Made by a program: the position numbers and the translations under genes. A DNA stretch of 64,000 bases from the NCBI GenBank assembly GCA_051710585.1, contig JBPESP010000001.1:434001-498000 (forward strand), written 5' to 3'. Of the stretch, positions 30,161-41,131 are shown piece by piece (within the stretch, counting starts at the first letter, position 1; the number at the start of each line of letters is the position of its first letter). The notes under the pieces were generated by a model. That model did not search any database. It saw nothing but the letters and a program-made list of their open reading frames with translations, and was not told the origin of the DNA. This DNA is from JBPESP01 sp051710585. GTDB lineage: Bacteria > Pseudomonadota > Gammaproteobacteria > Enterobacterales > Enterobacteriaceae.

Positions 30161-31210
30161 ATGGCTAGATTGAAAGGAGTAATAATGGGAACACTGATGT
30201 TGCTTGGTGGATGCAACACTGTCTTGGCGCCTGAACAGGTGCAGTTGTGGCGTTCCGAAGGAAAAACTATGGGGACCTATTATCGTGTGCTAGTGGCTAA
30301 CCCGCCAATAGGGACTCTAACGGGACTCAATCGAGCAATAAAGGAACGATTGCTTGAGGATAATTACCAGATTTCCACCTGGCAAGACGACACTATTTTA
30401 TCACGATTTAACCGTTATCATGGAACCGAGCCACAACCAATTACTCCAGGTATGGCGGATATTATTTCTACCGCTTTACGTATTGGTGCGAAAACTGGTG
30501 GTGCGATGGATATTACTATTGGCTCACTAGTGAACTTGTGGGGATTTGGTCCGGAAAAACAACCAACCAAAGCGCCAGATATTTATCAAATCAAAAGTGC
30601 CCGCGCCCGCAGTGGACTGGCGTATCTGCGGCTTATTGAAACCAGCAAGGGGCAGGAGCTACAAAAATTATTACCCGATATCTATATAGATTTTTCGACC
30701 CTCGGAGAGGGGTATGCCACCGATCATTTGGCTGCTCTGCTAGAGCAGAGGGGTATTACCCGTTATCTAATATCAGTAGGCGGCGCGGTGTTAGCCTGTG
30801 GTTTATCTGCTACCCAACAGCCCTGGCGAGTAGCTATCCAACAACCGACGGATAAATTCGTGGCGGCAGAAGCTATTGTGGATGTAAAGGGACACGGTAT
30901 TAGCACTTCTGGTAGCTATCGGAATCACTATATACTTGAGGGTAAGCGTATAAACCATGTCATTGATCCTGTTAGCGGTAGACCGATAGATCATAAACTA
31001 GTTTCAGTAACGGTTATTGCTAAAACAGCGCTGGAAGCAGATGCTTGGGATACCGGTTTGATGGTGCTTGGCACGGAAAAGGCGAAACAACTAGCGCTGC
31101 AAGAAGGCTTAGCGGTATTCTTTATTATAAAAACTGATCATGGGTTTAATACTTGGATGTCGCCGCAGTTTTCTGCCTTTCTCATTTCGCATAACGAAAA
31201 GGATGCTTAA
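30161..31210 (+). CDS. apbE: FAD:protein FMN transferase (ApbE), lipoprotein
   Basis: ApbE covalently attaches FMN to threonine residues of periplasm-facing respiratory subunits (NqrB/NqrC, RnfD/RnfG). It has 349 aa (351 in E. coli). A short signal peptide ends in lipobox LLGGC with the lipidated Cys at 18. EGKTMGTYYRV opens the catalytic domain. GAMDITIGSLVNLWGFGP, FSTLGEGYATDHLA, GGAVLACG and GHGISTSGSYRNHY are the FAD- and Mg-binding blocks. VIDPVSGRPI and ALEADAWDTGLMVLG are also conserved. The start ATG has an AAGGA site; a later ATG (codon 9) would remove the basic n-region. It is intact and isolated, and no nqr or rnf gene lies in the window, so its target must be elsewhere. Confidence 0.97.
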   Translation: MARLKGVIMGTLMLLGGCNTVLAPEQVQLWRSEGKTMGTYYRVLVANPPIGTLTGLNRAIKERLLEDNYQISTWQDDTILSRFNRYHGTEPQPITPGMADIISTALRIGAKTGGAMDITIGSLVNLWGFGPEKQPTKAPDIYQIKSARARSGLAYLRLIETSKGQELQKLLPDIYIDFSTLGEGYATDHLAALLEQRGITRYLISVGGAVLACGLSATQQPWRVAIQQPTDKFVAAEAIVDVKGHGISTSGSYRNHYILEGKRINHVIDPVSGRPIDHKLVSVTVIAKTALEADAWDTGLMVLGTEKAKQLALQEGLAVFFIIKTDHGFNTWMSPQFSAFLISHNEKDA

Positions 31211-34200
31211 TATGTTGCAGGGCTTAGGATTTAATATAAAACCTATCTTTGACAATGGACCTGCATTCAGTAAAACTTTAAAACTTCTTTCTTTAGGAAA
31301 GAAAACAAAGAGAAAAACGATGCATAAATACCTTTTCCGGTGTTACTGTTATTATTCTATAAGTGAAGTGGCTGGTTCTGCTGACGTATATTAGCATGGG
31401 ATAGACTGCTCGCGCAGGTTAAAGGATTAGAAAACGCTTACCATTGCAAATAAAGTTTATTTTGTACTAGCACACTAAACTTCGCCCAACTAAATTGGGG
31501 TGAGATCCTCATCTCAAGTATTATAAATAAAACAATAAGTGAAATATTTATTGTTAAATTTAAAGCAGCATATCTGTTACTCGATTAGAACTATATATAC
31601 GTTTAGCAGCTAAGATGATAAACGTTAGTCTTTCTTCATCAACTGTTAGGTAAAATAATTATTACTTGAGAGCCAGGAAAAACGCTTCTATTGCTGCCTC
31701 TAATTTTAGAACAAATTAAATTTAGGGAAATGAGAGAATAGACAGAGAGTCTCAAAATGAGAGAATAATATTCTAAAATAAAGCTACGACACTCTTAAAT
31801 ATTAGATCTATTAAACAGTTTATAATAGTCAATAGCCTGAAAGCGTGATACTGAATATCGGCGTTATGTAACTATTGAGTTACATAAAAGTAGTTAATAA
31901 AGGTATTAGAAGGCTTGCGCTAATAAACTTAATTATGAGAGGTACTTAATCTTAATCGCATTATGGAAGCCTGTAAAAGGCTGTCAACTACTGGCTCATA
32001 AATAAAAACATGGCAGTTAATAAATATGTTAGAATGCTAAAATTATTCTAACCGCTAGTTTACGATTAGCTTGTCGGATTAATTCTAGTACAGAGATCTA
32101 ACTTAGATCTGAGTAGGGAAAGGGCTGATAATACTTATTCATATGCTGGTGAAACTTTGCAGATGAATAAAGCTAAAAATAAAAAATAAATTATGCCGAA
32201 TAAACAATTTCTACACATATAAAATATGTCATCAAAATTTATCAGTAAAACCAATACAATAACCTTACTGGTAAGTAAGGTTATTGGTCGTTTCAGTAAA
32301 ACAGAAGCTTATAATATTATGGAGAGCGATAGCGGCCATATCAGGGTCTTTGCTCGCGATAAAATCAATAATAATTCAGGAGATAATATTGCTATCATGC
32401 TGGTTGTCTTGGCGGAAACTAGCTATAATAGCCATATTTAGTATACTATCGGCCACACTTATCTAACGTTATAGTACTATTTCTTTAATATATTTTAGAG
32501 TGCTTAACGTTAACGTCTGTGACAAAAACTATACCCGTCTGTATATTTTATTTGCTACTTTTACGGTTTGATCATGCGTGAAAATATGAATATTGCGCAG
32601 TGTAATGAATATTACATAGCGACTCTTGCTTGATAAATTTATCTGGGAAATGATGCCAGATATAAACTTGGCTTGCAGCTTTTAGCTTGAATGGCGCTTG
32701 GATACACTATACTCATCGTTGCTTCACTACTGGGTTGAAGCCGAGCCTAGTTGCAAATAAGATTAGGCACAAATAACGATTGATTAAACTACATTAAAAA
32801 AGAAATTAATTGTTGCTGTAGATAATACCCTTCTTATGAAGGATCCGGCAAACTGCATAATTATTAAGGAGAGTAAAACAGTTTGATATCTACTTGACAT
32901 TGAGTTTCGTATCTCTGATATTAGTGATACGCCATCATTTTACAATGATCTTTAGCGCAGCACCTAGCTCTTCTTTTTAAATAGATTAAATTAGCTAGCT
33001 AAAGGAAGCTTTACAGGAATATTTTCAACAGGAAATATATGTATGCTTACTTGTCTGGTTAAGCTGTTAAAACAGAAGATTGGTAAATTAAAACAATTAC
33101 AAATTTTATAGCCTAGTTATTTGTATTCGTTAATAGCCTATAACCATTACTGTACGATGTACTAGGCGCATAACCATATCAGTCAGTGCTTTTTGATTAG
33201 GAAAGTAATAGAAAAGCTGTTTGCTTTGAGGCTGGATTATTAATTCAATTAGATTATAAATAACGCCATGAAAAATAGATGGCGAAAAATTACTTATATG
33301 GCCTTGATAACCTGCATAAAATGTTTGTATGGAAAACTTCCAAGCTCTTTTCCTCGCTGCTTCCTTTCTGGACAAATAATAACTTCTTTAAAGGCTCTAA
33401 GTTACCTTTCCTACCGCCGTAGGAAAAAATATCTGATGTAAGAAATTCTACGTGAGAAGAATACTATTGTAGGTCTATATTACAAGTGATACCCTCAGTT
33501 GAGCCTATAGCATTCTCATGCTATATAAAACAACAAGCTTAATTTCGTTATAGGGCGTCAAAGTTTTTTATAATTTATAAGTCTTGATTATGATTCCTAA
33601 TCATATTTTAACTGCGTTCTCATTAATTGTGTTTTAGCGTCATACAGTTCCCATTGCGTATTTGGTATATTTAAGTAGGAATTGACGCTATTTTATTAAC
33701 GCAGATCAGTCAGATAACAGTAACGCCTGGTGTTGTCAAGAAAGTTTGTATGTTACGCTAGCTAGCTGCGTGCTAGATTTTAATTACTTTCTGAAATACG
33801 ATTTATATCGTTTTACAGATACTGATAAAAGTTCCTTTTACATACAAAGTGTAATTTAACTGGACAAGATTATAGCCGTTGTTTACCAATAACCAATAGT
33901 AATAAGAGGTTAGGCTCAAGAATCAAGCGCTTCCTCTATTTTTACACAATGATGACAGCTTTATCTCGCACTCATCTCTGGCGATATATATAGTCTAAGA
34001 AAATAAACGAAAATAAATTAGGCCGTTTCTTAGTGCTGCTGGTTTTTGATCCTTCAATCTTAAGATCGTCCTCTCCACTTGGATATATCTAGCCGGCATA
34101 TTTTCCTTAGCATTATATGCAACGCGTTCTTATTCTGCAACATACTGAGTTAGTAACTGGTGATATTGGCTATTACGGATTGGTAGGTTGTTTTGGCTGA

Positions 34201-34834
34201 ACTATCCCCTCGTTAAAAGAACATACTCTTTAATTTCTGCTGTGTCAGCCTAAGAGGTTTATGTTACGTGTTTGCGTTATTTTCTGCGCAGTCGCTATAA
34301 ATTGTGCCATGGTTATTTTAACGTCGATGATGGTCTCACCCAAATTTTAGTAATTTCTGTTTAGCTTATACCCGAACGAAGCTAAGTGCCCTCTTTGGCA
34401 GCTTAGTGGGTATTAGCGCCGTGCTAAATACGCGTGTAGTGAAAATATAGCGATAGGAAAACTGTTATTAAAAAAAATCTATTACTATGATAATATATTT
34501 GCATAATATATTTATCCCTCCTATTCGCATCGGAGGCCTCGATGGTAAGATTCAAGCTAAAGGGAGATTGTTAGGGGGGGGACTGCCTAATAATAACAAA
34601 GAACACCGGCACTAGGAATATTGCCGGCAACGTAACGGTAAGGATTCTTCTCCGAGAGATTTCAATTTTAATAGGGATACAGCTGTTTTTCTTGGCGTTA
34701 GTTGGCTAAAAGATTCCCACTTTAGCGATAGCATTTCTCGACAAACTTGAAAATAAAAATATGTTTTTTGATGAGGGATGGTGATATTGGTCAATAATAT
34801 TCTATGAAAATAAATATCATTTTAAATCTACCAA
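31211..34834. other. Intergenic decay between apbE and nadE, first part
   Basis: No intact gene. A hydrophobic coding-like stretch about 34130-34360 (frames reading DIGYYGLVGCFG and FMLRVCVIFCAVAINCAMVI) may be a worn membrane transporter, family unknown. There is a 13-bp hairpin at 32257-32286 and an eight-G run at 34574-34581. Confidence 0.45.
32257..32286. repeat. Perfect 13-bp hairpin, 4-base loop
   Basis: CAATAACCTTACT (32257-32269) pairs with AGTAAGGTTATTG (32274-32286) across GGTA. There is no T-run. Confidence 0.85.
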
Positions 34835-34940
34835 AGGTAACAAGGCGATATTAATCGCCTTGTTACCTAACAGACGTTCTTGACACAAGAACGTAACTGA
34901 TCGGGTATAATTACTGCTCACTGGTAAGTGAGCAGTAATT
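34835..34940. repeat. Three hairpins in a row
   Basis: Three exact inverted repeats follow each other within 106 bp. They are AGGTAACAAGGCGAT with a 4-base loop (34835-34868), ACGTTCTTG with loop ACA (about 34874-34894), and AATTACTGCTCAC with a 6-base loop (34909-34940). No T-run follows any of them. Confidence 0.85.
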
Positions 34941-36273
34941 GGCTACTGCACTCTATATTTCATACGACGCCAGATCGTTTGTAGTAGGATAAAGAGTATT
35001 TGTACTGTAGAGATCAGTGTTCTGGCTTCTAGTCCTGCCTAAATCACTATTCAACGATTTGATGATAACCTGATTAATGTCACTTTGACAGCTATTTATT
35101 TTTGTTGTCATTACTGACTATTAGAGTGGTTTCACTGCTTTTTTTTGCCATCGCGTGGCTCTATGCTCATGTACTGTACTAGAATAGGTACCCTCCACGT
35201 TTAACTAACGCTAGAGCGAATTACGGTTCTTCCAGTACATGAATTTTCATTTCATTATACTACGGGGCAGTAAAATCTTAAGGGGCCATGATAGATAAAA
35301 AATACATTTTATATTGATGTATTTTCTAACATTCCGGCTAATATCGAAAAAGATCGCAGCCTATGTGCATTTATCCGCGAGTGGCAATCTGGTGAGACGG
35401 GAGTTATAAAGGGTGTTTGATAAAGAGATGCTTATCATAAAAAATGATAGCGTGTCTTGGAGATGCGCGCCGCGACGTACTCTAATCGCGATAAGATAGC
35501 TAGGCGTTTGGATATTACTGAGGTTAATGTTCTAACTTTTTTGGTATTGATATTATATCTGTTCTAACCCAATCCCAATAGGAAGGGACTCAACCCCCTG
35601 TTATATAGGACCTCCAGATGATCCAGTAGCTAACGTTATGCTTGAGTACCTCAGAACGGCAGCTGATCACATTTGCTGCCGTTGGTGGATTTATCGATCC
35701 CGCTTTAAGGAGAGCACTGTTGTTTTTTTAGTATTTCTAGAAGCTTTTTTAGAATCGTACTAATTTTATCATAGCTAACACAATAATTAATGGATTTTTC
35801 GTCATATCTGTTTAATATTTAAGTAAGAATTATAAGTCTTACATGTGTTAATCATGGTCAAAGGTGTCAATGGTATCCATTGACACCTGGCACCTATTTT
35901 TGTTATGTTTTACATCGCTAATAACAGACTTTTCACATAATTGAAGGCGTGATCGTAAGTGATACAGGTGGAAGAAAAGAAATTACTGCAGCAGCAGAAA
36001 AAGCTAAAATCATTTTATCCATCATGATGGAAGTTACTTCTTTCATTATGTATATCAATAAGTCTATATGCGAACGTATTTTTATAAATAGGCTCTTAAT
36101 GTTTATTTTTTTAGATATTGTTGCTAAAAATAAAGGGTGTAAAAATAAATAATCCTATCCTAATAGGAGTAACGCTTTCTCTTCTAAGCGTTAAGTTTTA
36201 TACTTTCGTCATTATAGTAATAATCATGATGTTTGCGATATCCGTAGCTTTACGTCTTCAGAAGAAATAGGCA
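34941..36273. other. Intergenic decay before nadE
   Basis: No intact gene. A frame about 35455-35530 reads RAATYSNRDKIARRLDITEV, which resembles a helix-turn-helix and may be a regulator scrap. A small open frame at 35949-36152 is not recognised. Two terminator-like hairpins occur, at about 35658-35685 (AACGGCAGC/GCTGCCGTT) and 35862-35888. Confidence 0.4.
35862..35901 (+). terminator. Possible intrinsic terminator
   Basis: AGGTGTCAATGG (35862-35873) and CCATTGACACCT (35877-35888) form a perfect 12-bp stem with loop TAT. A short TTTTT tract begins about 8 bases further on. The U-tract is a little distant from the stem, so the call is moderate. Confidence 0.45.
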
Positions 36274-37098
36274 ATGCTAAGACAGCAAGAAATAATAGCA
36301 GCTCTAGGTGTAAAATCTACGATTGATCCAGTGTACGAATTTCGGATTAGTGTAGAGTTTCTCAAAGCCTACCTAAAAAAGCATATTTTTATACATACTC
36401 TGGTAATGGGTATCAGCGGTGGCCAGGATTCGACGCTGACCGGTAAGATCTGTCAACAGGTCATTAGTGAACTGCGTCAGGAAACCGGAGTTATAGATTA
36501 CCAATTTATTGCTGTTCGCTTACCTTACGGCGAGCAAAAGGACGAAGTGGATTGCCAGGATGCAATTGCATTTATCAAGCCTGATCGGGTGATTACAGTT
36601 AATATCAAAAGCGCCATTCAAGCCAGCGAAGCGACCTTGCGTAAGGCTGGCATCATATTAAGCGATTATGTTAAAGGGAATGAAAAAGCTCGTGAACGCA
36701 TGAAAGTGCAATATAGTATTGCCAGCATGACTACCGGGCTGGTAGTGGGCACTGATCATGCTTCGGAGGCGGTGACCGGTTTTTTCACTAAGTACGGCGA
36801 TGGTGGTACCGATATTAACCCTCTCTTTCGGCTGAATAAACGGCAGGGTCGCTCCCTATTGAAATACCTTGGCTGCCCCAAGCACCTTTATATGAAAACA
36901 CCAACTGCTGATCTAGAGGAGGAGCGCCCTGCGCTACCGGATGAAACGGCGCTGGGCATCACTTATGATATGGTCGATGATTATCTGGAAGGAAAAACTA
37001 TTAATGCTACCGCAGTACAGGTGATTGAAAATTGGTATCTGCGCACTGAGCACAAACGCCACCCACCAGTAACGGTCTTTGATGATTTTTGGAAATAG
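36274..37098 (+). CDS. nadE: NH3-dependent NAD synthetase
   Basis: NadE converts deamido-NAD, ATP and ammonia to NAD in the last step of NAD synthesis. It has 274 aa (275 in E. coli). The ATP-pyrophosphatase P-loop GISGGQDST is at residues 46-54. RLPYGEQKDEVDCQDA, GNEKARERMKVQYSIA, VVGTDHASEAVTGFFTKYGD and the C-terminal TEHKRHPPVTVFDDFWK are all family-typical. It stands alone with no intact neighbour within 5 kb on either side. A weak AGAAGAAAT precedes the ATG. No feature suggests inactivation. Its retention in such a gene-poor region argues that the cell makes its own NAD. Confidence 0.97.
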   Translation: MLRQQEIIAALGVKSTIDPVYEFRISVEFLKAYLKKHIFIHTLVMGISGGQDSTLTGKICQQVISELRQETGVIDYQFIAVRLPYGEQKDEVDCQDAIAFIKPDRVITVNIKSAIQASEATLRKAGIILSDYVKGNEKARERMKVQYSIASMTTGLVVGTDHASEAVTGFFTKYGDGGTDINPLFRLNKRQGRSLLKYLGCPKHLYMKTPTADLEEERPALPDETALGITYDMVDDYLEGKTINATAVQVIENWYLRTEHKRHPPVTVFDDFWK

Positions 37099-38290
37099 TC
37101 TCCAGCAGACACATTGTCGCAATACCTTTCCTACGCTTCAAGCCAGGTTATCTCTTCAAGGAAGGTGCAACTAATCTTCTTTTAATATCCTGCAGTTAAG
37201 CAAAATGTGACATATCACACGTCCCGGTACATTTATTACCGGTCAATGACACAGCTATTTACGTCATATATTTCTCAATGCTGGCAAACGTCGCTGTGCA
37301 TCGATCCAGATTTTAAGTTACCAGAAAATGATGCTGTGCATCAGTAATATTACTGGCTAGGTGGCCAGAGATACGGTTTTCAGTAATTACATTTTAAATA
37401 ACAGTATATTCTGGATTGCAAACGCCTATAATCGCATGGCATAGCGACTGCTAGTAAACGTATATAAAATCTCTATATTGTCACTAATCGGGTTGCATAT
37501 CAGGAATAAAAAGAATAGATCTTAATTTTAAACATGCTGCAAGAGAACAGTGCCCTATATCTGGATCGCCAAGCCCACTTTCTTGGATTTTATTAATTTA
37601 AATAATTATTTTCTTGCTATCGTATACGTCATACTAGCTATGATGCTGTATTGTTCTAAAGTAAAACTTCATACCTTATTTTAAGTCTTCCAGTTTAGTG
37701 TATTGAGTGACATAGTGAATTGGAGGTTCTAAATAAAAGTGATATCCCTATTTCAAAACAAGATTTCGCAAAATGAAAAGAAATCTTCATCCTTAATACA
37801 AACTTAAATTCACTTAACTGGTTATCGAAAAAAAATAATACAGTCGCGTAAGTAGTAAAAGCATGGACATCAGGCTTTTTTATGATAACAAGATGGTTAA
37901 ATTCACTGCGTGATGAGCGGCAATAAAAAACGCTAAAGTATCTCCCATAACTCTAAAAAATTAAAATACTTAAGTTTAATAAGAAGATACAATATATTAA
38001 AATGGGACATGAAATATTTAAAATTTATATAAGCTATTGATTAAACTCCTTAAAAATTTCTTATTAATCTGTAAATTTAGAGCGTATTATCTCTGTTTAG
38101 CTACACTCTGTAATGAGTTCGGAGCTTATTCAAATAGTTTCAAATACTGGAAAAATGTACCCTAATAGGTTAAACGGCAGGTAAATGGTATTGCGCAGTT
38201 AGGTTAACAAACTACACAGTATTAGATATGGTGGGATTAGTGTGAAAGTATCCTGACCATGGAAAAAAAGAGAGTTTTTCGTATGTGGGG
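37099..38290. other. Intergenic decay after nadE
   Basis: No gene recognised. AT-rich, with short frames only. The 5' part of the IS3-family element that follows may extend into this stretch but cannot be read. Confidence 0.45.
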
Positions 38291-38870
38291 TCCTTGTCCC
38301 GCAAGTTGGCTGATGAAAAAAACTGAAGCTGCTTAGTTATCAGCAGGAAACGCTGATGTGTAGGTGTGGTAATTATGCGTATGTTTTGATCCTATATCAC
38401 CTTAAGCGCCATGCATTGTAATGAAGCTAAACCAGGCATGGTGCGGCAACACCGTGTATTTAGATTTTTGGAAACGCTGGACATACATTACGGTTCTTTT
38501 TGATCTATTCGCGAGGAAACTGGTGGTTAGGCTATATCGTTCCCTCAAAAGAGCAGACTGACAATAAAAGCACGGGAGATATATTTTAAATTAGCTGGAG
38601 TGATGTTCTAAAGTGCCATAGTAACTCTCCTATTAGGAGAGTAGGTAATTTCTAACAGTTACTGTGGTCTTGCTAAATTAAATAAAGCATAAGTCGGCGT
38701 AGAGACTGTTGGGATAAAAGTCTAATAAAGTGCTTCTTTGGAAATCTAAAAAAAACAACTGAATTACTGGTAATGAACTACATAAGATTCAGTGAAACGG
38801 TTTATGATATTAAAGACTATATCATGGGATATAGTTGCGCACTTAGGCTGCACAAGGATATAAAAAGTTT
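38291..38870 (+). mobile_element. IS3-family transposase OrfB pseudogene (copy 3)
   Basis: This is the clearest of the three IS remnants. In order it shows the RRLM-K-x-GL..SR part (about 38300-38345), KLNQAWCGNTVYL and RWTYITVLFDLFARKLVV (about 38424-38530, the first half of the integrase core), LTIKAREIYFKLAGVMF (about 38558-38610), and WDKSLIKCFFGNLKK plus FSETVYDIKDYIMGYSCALR (about 38709-38845). The last piece is the WDN..ER.F..LK block, which carries the last catalytic Glu in active enzymes; here the sequence reads LIKCFF, so the Glu is lost. Stops and at least two frameshifts are present. OrfA and terminal repeats were not identified. Confidence 0.8.
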
Positions 38871-40249
38871 TTATTAAACAAATTAGAAAATAAATACTAA
38901 GAAAGCTTTAATAAATTGACTAAGAATATTTAGTTGCTCACTATGTATCTTTTTTAGGGTTTAAAGGAGTCTAGAATTGACTGCAAATTAGTCCAGAATA
39001 TTTTGGTATCCCTACAATAAGCATTGTAGCGTTTCTATTAAAATTTTATACACCTTAATCTCTGAGTAATAAAGCTAGAATCTCCTATCGTGACTGGGAA
39101 TGATGCGATGCTATAGAAGCGTCGTAGCGGCATAAAGCACACATTATGCAAGATATTTATTATTCAAGGTAATATAAGAGCGGACTTTCTACAGCGTTCA
39201 GGTTGTAGAGCACTTTGTATATCTATTCGGTATAAAACTCCTAATCGCAGACTGTGAGTATAAAATTTCCTTACTTGACATCGATGAAAACTTGAATATT
39301 CGTAGTTTTTGTTACATTTGATAAACAATCAGCAGCGTTCTGTTCTGTTACTATCAATACTCGCCAGTAATTGTTATTGCTGTCAGGCAAATGATTTAAA
39401 TGCGCACTAAGTTGCATAACAAAGACCTCTTGCTTAAGCGCTGTAAGCCGCTGCTTGTCCTCTGCAGATAAATTTACGTTTTATATATTAATTTTCGATA
39501 GATAAATTAAGATAACCAAATTTGGTCAGGATTAACATAAGCTTACTCAAGCTGCTGATTACAGATTTTTAACCGTGATAACAGTTTAATTTTTAAGTGC
39601 ATGGCTCTTGTTGAGGGCCAGCAAGTTTGGCTATTTTGCCTCTTTAATATATCGAAATAGATCACTCTTATTGATGAAGAGTATGCTATTAAAAGTATTG
39701 TTTAGCTATTTAAGCAAATTACCTTTTTATACTCCAGCGTCTGGTAAGTATTAACAAAAGTGGCAACGTAGGATCGTTGGAAATACGATTTAGATTAATT
39801 AGGCTAAGCTATATTTTTTATCCTCGATATCTGATGGATAATCACTATTCTATGTTCTATCGAACAGCGAGGCTTAATAAGATAATCAACTCGGTTTATT
39901 AGAAGAATTTTGCAGAGGATAAACGATGCTATATTGTAATCCTTTCCTGTTATGTTCTACGCTATTTTATAGAATACCAAACATAAAGATTACTCGTATC
40001 TCAAATTTCACACGTACAGTTTGTCATAGGGTAAAAGTAGAAAAAAATTACATAATTTATCCTCTGTATGAGTATTCCCTTATAGAATAAAAGGCTCATG
40101 ATCTCGGAAAAAATGTTCAATAGGATTTTTTTTCCAGCGTGCAGCATTGTATATTTTTATATCAAATTTATTGAATGCGGTCAATACACAATAAAATTGA
40201 TATTTATACTAATAATAGTTACATACCCTTCTAATTTCGAAAAGAAATA

Positions 40250-40273
40250 GTATATTTTATATATAAAATATAC
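40250..40273. repeat. Perfect 24-bp AT palindrome
   Basis: GTATATTTTATA followed immediately by its exact reverse complement. The composition is almost pure A/T, so chance is more plausible here than for the other long palindromes. Confidence 0.75.
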
Positions 40274-40909
40274 AAAATATATTAGAGTGTCATTCTTGTA
40301 GTACTGATGATAATATATCATTATATCATCAACATTATTTTGATTATATTAACTACTTTCGTTAAGAATAGTATAATAAAAGAGCTAATTGTTGATAATT
40401 TAAATCATTCCGTCTTCGATGAAATCTGGATGGAGATTTTACTTAATGGGAGAGTTAATAAATAACTCTGGCAACCCGGTAAAGCCCCTACTGTTACTGA
40501 GTCAGCCGTCCGTATCCGACATGATACTCAAATGTGATAATAGTTACTATTCATAGTAAGAACCCATTCCCACAATGTAAAAATAGCTGAAGGAGAATAT
40601 CTAATTAAGCTCAAGCGAGTTTAATTAGATCCGTTTAACCTCCCTCTTCCTTCAGAGGACGGAAGTTAAAAATGTCAGTGGCTTGCTTTAAGAGCCAGAG
40701 TGATACTCATAATCATAACCCCTCATCCCAGCCGTATTAGTGACGTCAGCGTAGTAAGTTTAATTTTATTAGCAATGACATTAAAGTTGATTTCTATCAG
40801 CTCGTAAGTTTTGAACGTATCCATTGCTAACTGCCGCTGGCTGAGAAGGGATAGGGCAATCATCATCTTCTTACATAAGAAAATGATATAAGATGAAGAG
40901 GGTTAAAGA

Positions 40910-41131
40910 CTATTTTGCTGATGGTCTCCCTACGCTTTCCTTCCCGTTTATATCACCGAAGTTATTCTCTTGGTAATTAGAATTTACGCTTCCAATCATA
41001 TCATATCTAATATTCTGCTTATCAGCCGACACACAGAACGTAACGGTATCGCCAGAATGGTCTTTGGGCTGTTTTAGTGATAGACGCAGACCTTTGCTTG
41101 CAGCAACGCCATGATTGCGTATCTTCGGCAT
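40910..41131 (-). CDS. Hypothetical 73-aa protein, uncertain
   Basis: The open frame begins MPKIRNHGVAASKGLRLSLK and is polar throughout, with no signal peptide or membrane segment. Its base composition (roughly 43% GC by eye) is higher than the surrounding decay, and the sequence is not low-complexity, which is why I list it. It may be the surviving piece of a longer gene, since coding-like minus-strand frames continue to about 40700 (LSLLSQRQLAMDTFKTYELI). I recognise no family. Confidence 0.25.
   Translation of the reverse strand: MPKIRNHGVAASKGLRLSLKQPKDHSGDTVTFCVSADKQNIRYDMIGSVNSNYQENNFGDINGKESVGRPSAK

Noticed and set aside
32226..32441. 71-codon open frame carrying a 13-bp hairpin
   Set aside because: The hairpin would sit inside the coding region, two overlapping frames are open equally, and nothing is recognisable.
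35455..35560. HTH-like sequence as a regulator gene
   Set aside because: Only about 30 codons look coding and no start, full domain or family can be identified.
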